Positions 1 through 11,182 of a stretch of 62,941 bases of DNA are shown piece after piece. A program made the translations under genes and the position numbers. Source of the stretch: Paramacrobiotus metropolitanus (lineage: Eukaryota > Tardigrada > Eutardigrada > Parachela > Macrobiotidae); NCBI RefSeq assembly GCF_019649055.1, contig NW_026570518.1, positions 1 through 62,941 on the forward strand, given 5' to 3'. Position 1 is the stretch's first letter. Each line of letters opens with the position of its first letter. A model generated the notes under the pieces. The model ran no database searches. It saw nothing but the letters and a program-made list of their open reading frames with translations, and had not been told where the DNA came from.

Positions 1-161
1 GGTCCATACTTTTTATTGGTTTCCTTCGTGTTTAACAACAATGATTACATACTACGGTTACAAGTTCCAAAAACAACCAAAATTAGGTTGTTTTTTTTTA
101 TTAGGTTGTTTTTATGTTATGAAGCCGTTCACTTGAAGCAATATAAAATTCTGCTCCTAAT

Positions 162-357
162 GAATTATGGAGAAGTTTTGCTGAACCTTCAAACGGGGGG
201 AGGCTTGTTGTTGTTAACGATCGAGCATGAATTATAGAGTTTCGTTGAACCTTCAAACGGGGGGAAGTTTGTTGTTGTTAACGATCGTGCATGAATTATA
301 GAGAAGTTTTGTTGAACCTTCAAACGGGGGGAGGCTTGTTGTTGTTAACGATCGTGC
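162..357. repeat. Three tandem 64-67 bp units
   Basis: Three head-to-tail copies begin at about 162, 229 and 293. Each holds GAATTAT, a CCTTCAAACGGGGGGA core and TTGTTGTTAACGATCG. The reading frames through it are short and I see no gene. The first 160 bases of the window are AT-rich and unremarkable. Confidence 0.85.
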
Positions 358-360
358 GGG

Positions 361-1076
361 GTTTCTACACAGAAGTAAGTAACCGAGATCCTGGTTAATC
401 ATTAAAATCAGGAACTAATCTTGTTGAATTATTCCAAGTCCTTGGATTGCCAGAGGGACGCATCCCGGTTCCAGCAGCCAGTCGTTTCCAAGCCCTGCGA
501 TCACGGATTATGATATCAGTTTCGCGAACTGGAACAGGATGCGGCATCGGTAACACTCCAGTTCGATGAGGAATTATAATCCGTACTTTAGGTTTACACG
601 CGAATGGACTTACACGGGGGCCAGCCGAAAGTACAGGATGAGCAGAGTGCTCTAGACACTTTAATCAAGACGCTGTAAAATAGTAAAGATGAGACTGCAA
701 AGAAGTCGTCCATCTTATTCAGAAGCCTGGTGTAATCACACTACTTTTAATCGAAGCAAGCTATGTACGATTTGTACACTATACTCTGTATGTACATTAT
801 ATCCGACGGTTATAATAACATTGTCCGGCATCGCAGTTTAGTATAAGCATCGTAGTTTTATGTGACTTCAAGTATCGGTCGCGCTAGCGCGCGACCAGTT
901 GTGTTTGAGGTATGGGGTAATTAAAGAGATTACAAAAATTTAATATACATAGTTCGAGTAAGAAAGAGATAAAAAAATTTCAAATGTAAACAGCATAAGA
1001 AAGACAGCAGAACGAGCTATAGAAGCGTTCAAATTTTCTTCGATTTGCAAAAATGAAAAAAAATTTGCGCGTTTAA
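361..1076. other. Intergenic, nothing recognised
   Basis: No open frame of note, no RNA gene and no clear repeat. It separates the left-edge tandem repeat from the 13-bp minisatellite. Confidence 0.5.
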
Positions 1077-1305
1077 GGGATTTGGCGCGGTACATGAAAT
1101 TCGTCTACGTGCATGACAAACTTTCACATTCGATAACAGGGATGCGTTTAAGGGATGCGTTTAAGGGATGCGTTTAAGGGATGCGTTTAAGGGATGCGTT
1201 TAAGGGATGCGTTTAAGGGATGCGTTTAAGGGATGCGTTTAAGGGATTTGGCGCGGTACATGAAATTCGTCTACGTGCATGACAAACTTTCACATTCGAT
1301 AACAG
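1077..1305. repeat. 13-bp minisatellite framed by a 63-bp direct repeat
   Basis: Eight perfect copies of GGGATGCGTTTAA fill 1139-1242. The same 63-bp sequence (beginning GGGATTTGGCGCGGTACATG) stands immediately left (1077-1139) and right (1243-1305) of the array, identical by eye. The array therefore sits inside a tandem duplication, probably expanded by slippage or unequal exchange. Confidence 0.9.
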
Positions 1306-1890
1306 CAGTAAACTTAAGAGCGAAAGACGCTATAGAGAAACCAAAGCTATAGTTTTTCACAACGGCATATTTTTTCACAACGGTAGAAATTTATTGTTGT
1401 TTACGCTTCAAATTTAATAAGAGAGGTCGTTATTACGAAAACTAACCATTTCCGTGAATTTTGTTTTGTTAGAACATTTTGCTACCTGGTGAACGGAATA
1501 TGAAATTCTATACTGTAGTTGAAGCGACCGGAATAAGAGAAAAAGCGAAGTACAGCACGACAGCATAGAATTGTACCAAGTGTATTAGTGTAGCTATCCG
1601 CTCAACAACTACTGGTACTCGTGTACCGCAAAAGTCCAGGAAAAAGAAATAACAAAAATCGCGGTTTTTCTATACGAGCCAACGCAACAACTCAACAAAA
1701 TATTCCGCCAACGTCTCTCGAAAAATTAAATGCGCCCAGGAAGGGGGAAGGAAAAACCAGCAATGCGCCTCATAGAAAAAACAAAATCAGTGCCAGTGTC
1801 GGATGCATCCGCTGTGTAAGATCAATGAAAGAGAAGGAATGGGCACGACGGACTTCGTTGAAGCCGCCGCCGTGTAACTGCAGCGGCTGC
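1306..1890. other. 3' flank of the kinase gene
   Basis: Downstream of the kinase stop on the minus strand. An AATAAA-type signal on the minus strand (TTTATT at about 1388-1393 on plus) is a possible poly(A) site, about 500 bases past the stop. The long plus-strand frame at 1621-2157 is a shadow of the last kinase exon. Confidence 0.4.
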
Positions 1891-4800
1891 TCAATTCTCC
1901 TGCGCGGCCGCCGCGGCAAAGTAGCCCGCGTTCAGGAAAATGCTGCCCGCCGTCGCGTTCCCCCCGTCGCTGTCGCCGGGGTCGTTCCTGGGCGGCAACG
2001 CGCAGACGTTATCATAGCGCGGCGCACTGCCGTTCAGCTGCTGGGCGTTCTGGATGTCGCGCAGATCGACGCAGAGACACGAGAAGGTTGGACGGCTAGC
2101 CGGCACCTGGCTCCAGCACTGTTCCATCAGATCATACCTGTAGAGCATTTTCAATAATGTTTACACACTAACAAGCACATTCGTTAATAATTCTCACCAT
2201 CCGTGATAATAAATCAAAAAAATTTACTTCTTTGAAACCAATATGTTTACTGAGATTTTAATAAATATTGCACAAAAATAATTAAATGCACTAAGTTTTA
2301 GAATACAGTATGTATAAAACATCTATCAAAATGCTCACTAAAACTGCTGTATAAAAAATCCTTTCAAAGGGAAAAAATAAGCTGTTGTTGTACAGATACA
2401 GGAATGTTTGTAAATATTTTTTCAGTGTTCACTTATTTTCTCCGGTAAAACCAACATTAGATTATTAGTTACATATTATTCCCCCTAAAAAAGCTCAAAC
2501 TTGTACAGACTATGCAGATACCGGTAGGAAAGGATAACGTTCGATAAAATCCCAACGAAATCTGCCATATAAGTATACTATCTTCCTAATTGTAATGCAA
2601 AAATACGGGTGAGCGTACACTTCTGGGGGGCAGCTGGCCGGGCGCCCCAGACGGAAACCATTGTCCAGTAAGTCCCGCAGCATCATGCAATCCATTCCGC
2701 CGTAGGGACGTTTGCCCTTCTCGAAAAGCTCCCACACCACCACGCCGAAGCTCCACTGCAACACAGCCACAGGACAGTTAGTATGTACGCGCGTCCCTCA
2801 CAGATCATTTAAAGGCAATGAAATTCTTCCACACACTGTCGAGCACCAAAAATTAGCTAGGCCATTACTGGACCGTCTCGGAAATTTGCTTTGGAAAGTA
2901 AATCACTAGAAAGCATTTCTTAACACTTCCCTGAACTTTGGAAGCATTTAGCAAATTTATATAATTTCATCTTACGAGTACAACAGAAAATTGGCGGTTC
3001 GCCTTGCGCCTGAACAAGTTACACTCGCTGAACTGACCACGTCGGATTGGGTAGAGTAAGGACTGTGGAAGCATTCCGGCGCGGTCCAGAGGTAGGGGAG
3101 ATGCGTTTTTGATTTGGGGTTGCAGTAGAAGCTGGACTCGTAGAGGTCGCGGGAGAGCCCGAAGTCCGCGATGTGGACATTAAGTTTATCGTCAAGTCTA
3201 AAAAAACAAGCGTTAACGGCGTTGTCAGTCGTTATTAGGGACGAGGCAAAAAGCCGGCTTACAAGCAGTTACGCGCGGCCAGATCTCGGTGGATGATCTT
3301 ATGGTTGGACAAGTAGGCCATCCCTTCGGCGATCTGCACCAAAAGGCGTAGCATATCCTTCGGCACCACATCCTGCACAGTAAGCCGACAAATAAAAATC
3401 CGGGAAATTCACAATTTAGCTGCCAAATTTGGGAAAAAGCTTAAGCGTAATAATTTCTCATATTCTCTCTAACATGCAACAGCCTTTTTAGTTTGGCTGT
3501 TGTAACGTTGTTACCGGAAATGCTACGCCGAAATGCGCATAATACGTGGCTGTCACGCAGTAGAAAGGTCAGGAAGTGTCGCTGTTATTCGTGTAGGTAA
3601 TGCCAAATAAACTGAACTGAACTTTATGTCGATTATTTCAAAGGTCATGTTAAATTTCATCTCAGTAATCAGATTCGGGTAGCGCGTCGCTTACATGCTG
3701 CTTGACGTAGGTATTCAGGTCGCCATTGCTCATGAGGGGCATCACCAGACCCGGACTGGTCAACGTCCCGTCCAACGAGCTGACGCAGATCCCGTACAGC
3801 TTTATCACATTATCGTGCCGCAGGTACTTCATCACCGAGCCCTCCTTCAGGAAATCCGGCAGGTCTAGCGCAGCAACAGTGATGCATGTTAAGTACAATG
3901 CTAAAAACGCTGAACGATGTGACAGACCTTGAATGGTCTTGATAGCCACCCGCCGGGCATCTGCTGCCGGCTCGCCAACCACCGAACGAAGGAGTCCTTC
4001 GTAAACTGTCCCAAAATAGCCCGAGCCCAGTACGCGGCCGTACTCCAGGCAGGCGGGGTCGATAATTAGCCCGTCTCCGTGGAAGCTCTCGAGGAACTCC
4101 CGCGTCAACGGGCTTGCAGGTTCACTTTGCAAAGGTATTTGAAACCCGTCTTGGGAAATATCTGAATCAATGAAACGACAAAGAATGCAAGTAATGGCTC
4201 GGCAGAAAGATCAACGCAGTTCGGCGGAAAGGTTAAGATGTTGGCAGAAAGGTTTACGCGGCTGTTCGTAAACTATTAACCCGTAGACCTTTCTGCCGGT
4301 GACAAGCGCGGATTAATCCAATCAATCAATAATTTGAGTTTGTTTATTGCTGGCAATAACAATGTATAAAGTTTTCAATTATTACATTGGATTCTTGGAA
4401 AGAGTTTTAATGTAGAAAATATTACTGGGACTGCCGTATTTGCAAATAAGTATTATTATTTTTTTTGGAACTTTGCAGTTAAATCACGCTTTCACGCTTT
4501 CTTCTTTTACTTTCATTTCACTTTCATTCATAATTACCCGGACCCTCGCGTGAAATGTGAAAGTGAAATGAAATGAAAGTGAAACTGCGTGAAATGGTGA
4601 AATCTCGTTAAAAGGCAATGGCCATCAAAATAACAAAAAGGCACGCGCGGGCACACTACTTCACAGCTAAAATTCAAACATTAAAAAAACAACCAAATCT
4701 GTGTCCGCTCGCGGGTTAAAAGGCAAAGTACTTAACAATGCAGTAGCGTTTCCCTTAATTTGCACCGAGCACGAAGCGCGAGGTGCTGCAATTAACTGAT

Positions 4801-6990
4801 CGTTAAGAGCATAAATTCAAAAGAAGAACGCAAAGGTCATTAGACAGTAGTACATGGTGCCATATTTTATTGCATAATAACAAAATCACAGCGGAGCTGC
4901 TAAGAAATACAACATCGGGCTCCAATCATTCCCGATTAGCCAATCTAAACGCTAAAAAAACGTCTTCGTTGTCTCGCATCTCATTAAATGTTCCGAGGAC
5001 AGACACAGCACTTCCGCGTTGTATTTCAATGCTGATTCTCTGACGCAAAACTCTCCCCGACCGAGGGTTACCACTACATTCGCAAATCTTTCTTGACAGA
5101 TCTTTGAAAAATTTCTTTGTTAGTGGTCCAAATGTCCCCGTAGTTTCAAAAGCCAGAGGTTGTACTACGTATCGATCCGCGAGTCCATCGTACTTCCCTA
5201 ACTTCTGATTCTCTCTCACTTCCGCTGCGCTTCCTGGGACACGCGATGTATGGCCTATGTAGGTCTGGGCGAAGGTATCAGCAACAGTGACATCCCATAC
5301 CATCGGCTTCCCATTGCGCCAAGGAAAGGCAGTAACTCCGTCCGGCCGCTTCCCATCTCCTCTATCCAGTCCCGGTGGCTCAAGCGTCGACGGCACTCTG
5401 GCGGAATTCAAGGCTCTTTTTGTTGCAGCGTTCAACACGGCATGAGTGCCATGTCTTCCTTTTGCCAGCTTACACACCAGGCCGTGGTGGCCGAGACTAT
5501 CCACTGTGGATCCGCAGCGACATACGTGCGGTTGGCATACCGGTGCTCCCAATCGTCGAGCCACAGCTATGCGTAAATGGGCGTCCTCCAACATGTTACC
5601 AAAAATCGAGACAGGTAATGCAGCTAACCATGCACGGGATTCCGATGAGGATGCAGCCAACAGACGAGCGCGGGTAATTACGTCGGCGTTCTCCACCATG
5701 CGGGTCGCAGTTCTAGTGTGCTGTACTGCTGTCCGTGACTGAAAGCGGCGGTTTTCGGTTCTGGGGCTTCGGTCGTGTAGCGACTCGTCCATACTTCTGT
5801 AAGGCGCGTACATTTTTCTCGGATAGAGTTACTGCGGACAATACTGTACACCACGTCGGCAACTCCGTGCAACGATGAGGCATAAGCAGCGAGCGCCACA
5901 TCTGCTGCTTTCACCAAACCCAGCCCGCCGAACTTCGTAGGTAGCGCAGCTTGCTCCCATACCGTATCAGTCATTGCGACATTTGTCAGCTGTTCCGCCT
6001 TGGTCCGTATCGTTTCATCAAACTTCTGTAGCGCTTCCGGGTATTGCCAACATTCTGCAGTCCTAAGAAGGTATAACAACTTGGGCAGCGACAAGCAGTT
6101 TTTTAACAAAAATAAGGCTTGATGTGTAGGCAATGTACCGAGCTGGTCGGCCAGCACTTGTGCTTGACCGACCTTCTTCATCAACGCGCCCACAACTGCT
6201 TCCGGTAATAGAGGAGATCCCAGCAGCTCTAGCTTGTCCGGCGTGACGACGCGTATATCCGGTGCCACGTCCATAAACATCCGGACCACTTCCGCGCGCT
6301 CGTTGGCACTTCCCCCGTCTATGTACAGTTCGCATTTCTTCGTGTTTAGTTCCAGACCAATTTCAGCGGCCGCTCCGCGGAGTTCCAACAATGCGTCGCG
6401 AACTGTTGGCGGGTTACCTGCACTGACACCGTCGTCTAGGTACCACAGATTAATGAGCGTTTTTAAAAGTGAACAAGGCGCCAAAGTTAGTAAACCATAT
6501 AACATAGGAGCACTGGGGTCGCCCTGCTAAAGCATAAAGCATAAATTTGTCTGACGCCACAAAGAGCGTACGTAACACTTTTCCAATTCCACAATCCCAA
6601 TACCATTTCCCAGTGGTATTAGTGCTCGCGCTCGTGCAATAATGTGGTTAACAACCACCGCTAGTGATAGCTAAACTGAAATGTTGCTTGATAAAAGCAG
6701 TGGAACGCGCTTCTCCAGCTTAATCACGAATTTTGCGGCCCATAAAATATACAAATTCACGTACAAGCTGCCCCAAACGTTTTCATCACTAAGGGATTGG
6801 ACAAGTGTGACAGCGAGGAGGGCAGTTCACCTACCATTCAATTCAATGTCGTTTTCGGTAGATGCTTTAGCGCCTCCTCTTGACCGTTTCCTCCAGCAGA
6901 CAGCGATTATCACGATCAGCGCTGCAAGGAGTGCCACTGCTCCAACGATGGCACAAATTTGCCCGACAGTCAGCGATGGGCTAAGTTTGT
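1891..6990 (-). CDS. Receptor tyrosine kinase, transmembrane and kinase exons (5' end not found)
   Basis: A spliced minus-strand gene. Seven exons fit GT-AG sites with agreeing phases: 6835-6990 (transmembrane), 3928-4161, 3695-3864, 3263-3372, 3038-3197, 2619-2755 and 1891-2137 (stop). The protein shows the glycine loop GSGYFGTVYE, the VAIK lysine, the alpha-C glutamate in FLKEG, the receptor-type catalytic loop HRDLAARN, DFG, an activation segment with tyrosines (DLYESSFYC), APE, and the C-lobe WSFGVVVWELF and CWSQ...RPTF. HRDLAARN and the upstream membrane helix place it among receptor tyrosine kinases, which phosphorylate tyrosines at the plasma membrane on ligand-driven dimerisation. Oddity: LPYLWTAPE stands where the basic residue before W is usual. 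Ectodomain exons should lie right of 7000, but I could not identify them, so the ligand class is unknown. All exons are free of frameshifts. Confidence 0.9.
4489..4597. repeat. Imperfect inverted repeat of CTTTCA/TGAAAG runs
   Basis: Runs of TTTCATTTCACTTTCA face GTGAAAGTGAAATGAAATG about 30 bases later. This could form a hairpin in the kinase intron. No coding content. Confidence 0.6.
4858..6527 (-). mobile_element. 5'-truncated LINE: reverse transcriptase plus restriction-like endonuclease
   Basis: Two overlapping minus-strand frames (about 5678-6527, then 4926-5813) make one retroelement protein with a frameshift near 5700-5800. The first starts inside the RT fingers/palm at QGDPSAPMLY, has the active-site box YLDDG and then GLELNTKKCEL. 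The second has a CRCG...GHHGLVC zinc knuckle and RPDG...VWDVTVADT, the PD-(D/E)XK-type signature found at the C-terminus of site-specific LINEs such as the R2/CRE group. A minus-strand AATAAA near 4866 lies at the likely 3' end. A stop just before QGDP and the missing N-terminal half show 5' truncation, as after incomplete reverse transcription. It lies in an intron of the receptor kinase, in the same orientation as the host gene. Confidence 0.85.
6835..6990 (-). CDS. Transmembrane and juxtamembrane exon of the receptor kinase
   Basis: The acceptor is preceded by a pyrimidine tract (TATCTTTTCAG) and the donor is GAATG/GTAGGT. The exon encodes a roughly 23-residue hydrophobic helix (AIVGAVALLAALIVIIAVCW) and then a basic stop-transfer stretch, RKRSRGG. 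It ends in phase 1, which matches the first kinase exon (starting at 4161) exactly. This links the membrane helix to the kinase across a 2.7-kb intron that carries a LINE. Confidence 0.8.
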
Positions 6991-6999
6991 CTGAAAAGA

Positions 7000-7910
7000 T
7001 ATATTGATACCAGAATTAAAATAACTGCAAAATACATTTGTTTCCGCTAAAAATTCGCTCATGAGACCGGCAGTATACCAAAACTAACCAGGCAAGAGGT
7101 CATATGCCTAAATTCCTATAGTAAACCCTACTTGTCCAACAATGAAAACTCGGGCGGAGCGAAGGGGCTAATTTCACTTTCGAAAATTCGATGCAAGCAG
7201 CCAATGAAATCAAGATACAACTTTTCGCTACAAAATTCCGTTTTCAGTGCTTAAAGTGTACATTAATAACTGTCATAAATGTTATTAGCCGTGCCTCAAT
7301 AACTGTGTTTAACAATTTTTCAAAATTTAATTAAAGAAAGCTTCATTTCTATTAACATTTTTATAGTAGGAAGGTTATTGTTTGTTTAATTGCATTTGAC
7401 AACGCGCCCGGAATTTTCCGGGCTCATACTACTTACGTTCAAAAAATTGCACCGCATTGGGCCCAGTCCTTCGTTACAAAAAATCACAATAATTTTGGCA
7501 CTTCAACGTGGGACATTATGGGCGCTCTTATGGGCGCTCACGTATCCTCGACAGAACAACACGGAAACAATGACTTTATTTGCGACGTTGCCGCCATCAA
7601 AAACCAACTAAGTGGATCTTCAGCGCTAGCGCAGATGTGCTGCAGATCCATCAAAAGCATGTAAAATGCAGAGATTGCAACCTCAAAGAAAACAGCAAAG
7701 CCCAACAGCAAATAGTCAGAGGGGCGGAAAGACCCTCCCTGACAACGCTTTTTTATCAAATTTCTGGCCATCATCGCAGTTAAATAATCAAGCCTGAGAG
7801 TGAAGCGAGCCCGCGTTTCTTATTCAAGACATGTTGAAGGTTCGATGCAACGGGAAGTACCCATAACCTTTGGATCGCAGCGTGACCTTTTGGTCGCCAC
7901 CAACCCTACA
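7000..7910. other. Possible ectodomain side of the kinase gene; no exon placed
   Basis: Ectodomain exons of the receptor should lie here or beyond on the minus strand. A 78-codon minus frame at 7538-7774 is hydrophobic, but I could not join it by splice sites to the transmembrane exon. Confidence 0.3.
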
Positions 7911-8066
7911 CAGTTCGACATGATGAGTCGAACTGAAATACTCAGGGACCTTGAACCCGTGTCCCCGAGGTCGCCACCACGTTTTGTACTGCATATGCAC
8001 AGTTTGACATGCTGAGTCGAACTGAAGTACTCGGGGACATCGAACCCGGGTTACCGAGCTTGCCAC
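7911..8066. repeat. Two 89-bp tandem units
   Basis: CAGTTCGACATGATGAGTCG at 7911 recurs with small changes at 8000, and the following text (GAACTGAA.TACTC.GGGAC..TGAACCCG) matches too. A weaker partial unit precedes it. Confidence 0.7.
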
Positions 8067-8107
8067 GATGTTACCATTGTATTTAATATTCCAAAATATT
8101 CTGTGTT

Positions 8108-8153
8108 ATTTCTAAATATTTCTAAATATTTCTAAATATTTCTAAATATTTAG
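8108..8153. repeat. 10-bp microsatellite (TTTCTAAATA)n
   Basis: Four consecutive copies of a TTTCTAAATA unit, then a partial one. Confidence 0.85.
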
Positions 8154-8634
8154 ATTCTATCTCTATCCTTTATAATAAAAGATTAAAAGGAGGTGTGGTC
8201 ATCGTGTCTGCGCATCCATCCCGAATGAGATCAATCTTTTAGATCTATATATTATTCGGTAGCCCTAACTTGGTATATTTTTACAAAATTAGTTTGGTTT
8301 GAGAAAACAAATACGTTTTCAAGAAAACTCTGGAAAACCTTACTATACAAAGTCTATGGAGCAATGCAACAGCCAATCAGGAAATTCGGAAATAACGGCG
8401 AAACCAGTTTTTGGTAAAGTAACTCCCCCCCTTCCGAAAAGCTCAACACGGGCCTGAAGCACTGTACTGGCTAGCCACATTTGGCTGCTGCAGGAAAAGC
8501 GGCTGTCCTGTGAGCGTGACGAAGTTCCACCTCTCCCACTATGCATTCTTATCGTTTGTTAAATTCATTTAAAGATTTAGAAAACTCAGTTGAGTATTTC
8601 TGGACTATTAACCGAAGACGGAGCCGCAGGCGAC

Positions 8635-8677
8635 GCCGAGCTGCGGCGCGAGCGGAGCTCGCGGAGCAGCAAGCGAG
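8635..8677. repeat. GC-rich dispersed hairpin motif, copy 1
   Basis: GCCGAGCTGCGGCGCGAGCG runs into GAGCTCGCGGAGCAGCAAGC. The part GCGAGCGGAGCTCGC can fold back. Two further copies lie at 21225-21272 and 43067-43109, in AT-rich surroundings each time. Confidence 0.8.
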
Positions 8678-8699
8678 ACATCCAATTTCTGGATGAGAA

Positions 8700-9100
8700 A
8701 TTATGTCAAAGGCAATTTTCTCTTTGTTCGACGTGGTTCAAACTTCAAACTTATTCAGGGTGCGGGTACATGCAAAAAATAATTAAAATGTGAAAATATG
8801 AACTGCTCACTACTTAAATCAGTGCTTTCCGCTCTTAATATTTATTAGAAACTTGAAGGAATTTCGAAATATTTCGATAGCAGAAAAGTTAGTGCACCGA
8901 TTACCATAATTTTACGTTCTTCAATAAGTGACCGGCAGTAACTGTGATGGTGCAATCGATTTAAAATTGACAGTCTGTGGCAAAATGGAATTATCGAAAC
9001 GCTTAAATCAACGGCCTTCAAAATCCATGTCTTCTGGGGCCTGACCAAAAAATGTTACTGTACGGGCAACTTTGAATATACAAGTAACGTGCAATTTGCA
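8700..9100. other. Intergenic, nothing recognised
   Basis: AT-rich; only short chance frames on both strands. Confidence 0.4.
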
Positions 9101-9101
9101 T

Positions 9102-9626
9102 ACTTCTGTGCAATTTACGGAAAGCACGGATTGATTCTGTTTTCATAACACACGCACCGCGTGTACTACGACCAACGTGACCGCAGTCAGCAGAGAAGGA
9201 ACTCTGGAGATTGGTGTTGTTCTGTTGCCCACTTCCGTAGACAACAGATGCTGCACAACCACACTTTCACCGAACACACTACCACACTACAGGAATACAA
9301 CACAGTAACTTCCGCCTAGGTACACACTACTGCTTTCCCTAACCGAAGGTCACTCAACACAAACACCAACAGGACCGCAATGATTTTAATCACTTTAATC
9401 TTATTGATGTTCAATCCAACTCAGTCACACCGTAACTACTTGATGCTAGCCGACGACGAAGCGCAGCTTCTGATCGGAGGCTACCGATAAGAACACGGAT
9501 GCAATACGTCATCGCTAGTACAACAGGGAATACTCGTACAAACGCACCGTAAACTCATACAACATAATCCCAATTATGCCACTTCTGTGCAATTTACGGA
9601 AAGCACGGATTGATTCTGTTTTCCGG
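9102..9626. repeat. 46-bp direct repeat bracketing about 430 bp
   Basis: CTTCTGTGCAATTTACGGAA and the next 26 bases occur at about 9102-9147 and again at 9581-9626, near-identical. The DNA between has no gene. It may be a small element with terminal direct repeats, or a segmental duplication. Confidence 0.7.
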
Positions 9627-9639
9627 TAGGCGCGATTCA

Positions 9640-10231
9640 AATATTTGGTAACAGGAAGGGCGGGGGTTGGGACTTTTTGCAACATTTTGTTACGAGGGAT
9701 GGGGGCCGGAAGGGTTTCCATACATGGCAGGTCGACACCATAGCAATCAATGAATAATTTTAATTTATTTAGTACATTTTAAATTTAATTTTATAAGGTG
9801 CGGTTGGGCTTTGTGCTACGTTTGCGGTAATACTGTAAGGTTGTAACAGTTCGGTCAGTCTAGCGTTTTACAACAAGGGAGTGCAGGTAAAAAATCGTGT
9901 GTAAAAACGTTACGTAAACTTGAGTCGCGCCGTGGTACAGCCATATGGTACCGGGTAAGAGTATCTTTTAGTGTAGTGTTAGAAAATTAATAATATTATT
10001 ATGATACTGTATGTACTTAATCTGATACGAGTACATTCTAAATGTAAACATGCAATTTGAACAGAAATTCATTAATAGTCCTAATAAAGCGTAACATTTA
10101 TTGTAAAAATTAAGCATAGAACTGATAACAGTATTCCAGAAAACGTTAAGGAATAACCTAGAAAAATAATTTTTAAATCACGTAATATAAGGCAAATTAT
10201 TTGTACAGTAGTGGTTCATTCAATTTCTTCC
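9640..10231. other. Intergenic, AT-rich, nothing recognised
   Basis: No coding frame above background and no clear repeat until the Helitron-like terminus at 10232. Confidence 0.4.
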
Positions 10232-10257
10232 GTGCAAAATTGCGCGGGGTCTGCTAG
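10232..10257 (+). mobile_element. Helitron-like 3' terminus (hairpin and CTAG)
   Basis: A GTGCAAAATTGCGCG-type palindrome is followed by GGTCTGCTAG and a T, the classic Helitron 3' end of a short hairpin then CTRR before T. The same terminus occurs at 44226-44252 and, without CTAG and inverted, near 43170 and 44348. Confidence 0.55.
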
Positions 10258-10259
10258 TA

Positions 10260-10505
10260 TCTCTATATAATAATCGCGTAAGCCTTAATCTTTGCTGAGT
10301 CCGTCAGCCCGACCTACTGATCCAAACTGCCTTGGCTACGTATCATTTGATAGCCCTTAACGTATAGATTTTCCATCACAAATCAGTTTTCAGAGAAATA
10401 GTTACGTTTGAAAAAAAACGTTCAAAAACTTTAACATAAAAATTCTATAGGAAAAGCTAAGAATCAACCACTGCTAAACCGACCACCTCTCACCACTGTC
10501 TCAGG
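10260..10505 (+). repeat. Dispersed 240-bp repeat, copy 1 (Helitron-like 5' start)
   Basis: Begins TCTCTATATAATAATCGCG after an A, as Helitron 5' ends do. Further in it has ATCATTTGATAGCCC, a TCACAA.TCAGTTTT block, a CTATAGGAAAAG.T.AGAATC block and ACCACTGC...CCACTGTCTC. The same order of blocks is seen at about 42200-42460 and 48500-48720. Non-coding. Confidence 0.65.
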
Positions 10506-10907
10506 AGCAAACAAATATTTTTCACAATCCGGCTACAGCTGATGGAACTTCGTGCTCGATAACGGATAATATTCCGTCGCCCTAAGTTTGTAGAATTCAA
10601 ATTTAAATTTAGTTTTGAGAAAGAATAGAAAACTGGACAAAAGTAGACGACTCGCCGAGTGTAGGACGTTAGGTTCTGCGAGTGTGGGACGTTGTCACAC
10701 TGCCACACTGGGACGGTTCGAGGGTCTGTTTTTAGGTAGCTGCCCTCTGAAGATGTTTATTTAGTTGTCACGTAGTTATACTATGAAGTGCCTCCACAGG
10801 CGGACGCGGGTGTCTTTTTTATGCTGAACTGCCTCAGTGCCTGCGATTTTCCAGTCTTTTCGTTTTCCGTAACAATAGTGCCCGAGATATCCACGTGCAC
10901 GTGTCTA

Positions 10908-11115
10908 GCCGGCAGATATATTGACCTGTTGACTGTTGGCGAGCCCGGCAGGAAAGTGGTTTTCCTCCCATATATCTGCCGAACGGCACCCACATTTCTG
11001 CCGACCCGACCCTATGCATTGCCTATGGGAACTCCAATATATCCGCCGAACCGGCGCAACAGTGAAATTTGATACTTTTATTGAGCGCGAGCCGGCAATA
11101 GCTCGGCCGGGCTGT
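10908..11115 (+). repeat. 205-bp repeat, copy A (inverted copy at 20743-20951)
   Basis: Reads nearly identically to the reverse complement of 20743-20951, with blocks such as TGTTGACTGTTGGCGAGCCC and CCGACCCGACCCTATGCATT. Internally GGCAGATATATTG faces CCCATATATCTGCC, so each copy can fold back. Diverged partial copies lie at about 12921-13030 and 20194-20300. Confidence 0.85.
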
Positions 11116-11182
11116 ATTATATACACATACAGTCGCCTAAGCATATTGTACCGGCACTTAACAGAGCGAAGCCCCCGCTTTC

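Noticed and set aside
1077-1305. CRISPR-like array
   Set aside because: Pure 13-bp tandem units without spacers.
1621-2157. Long plus-strand ORF over the last kinase exon
   Set aside because: Antisense shadow; the minus frame carries kinase motifs and fitting splice phases.
7911-8066. tRNA-derived SINE (GTTCGA and GAACCCG boxes)
   Set aside because: The boxes are not at tRNA spacing and no cloverleaf can be drawn.
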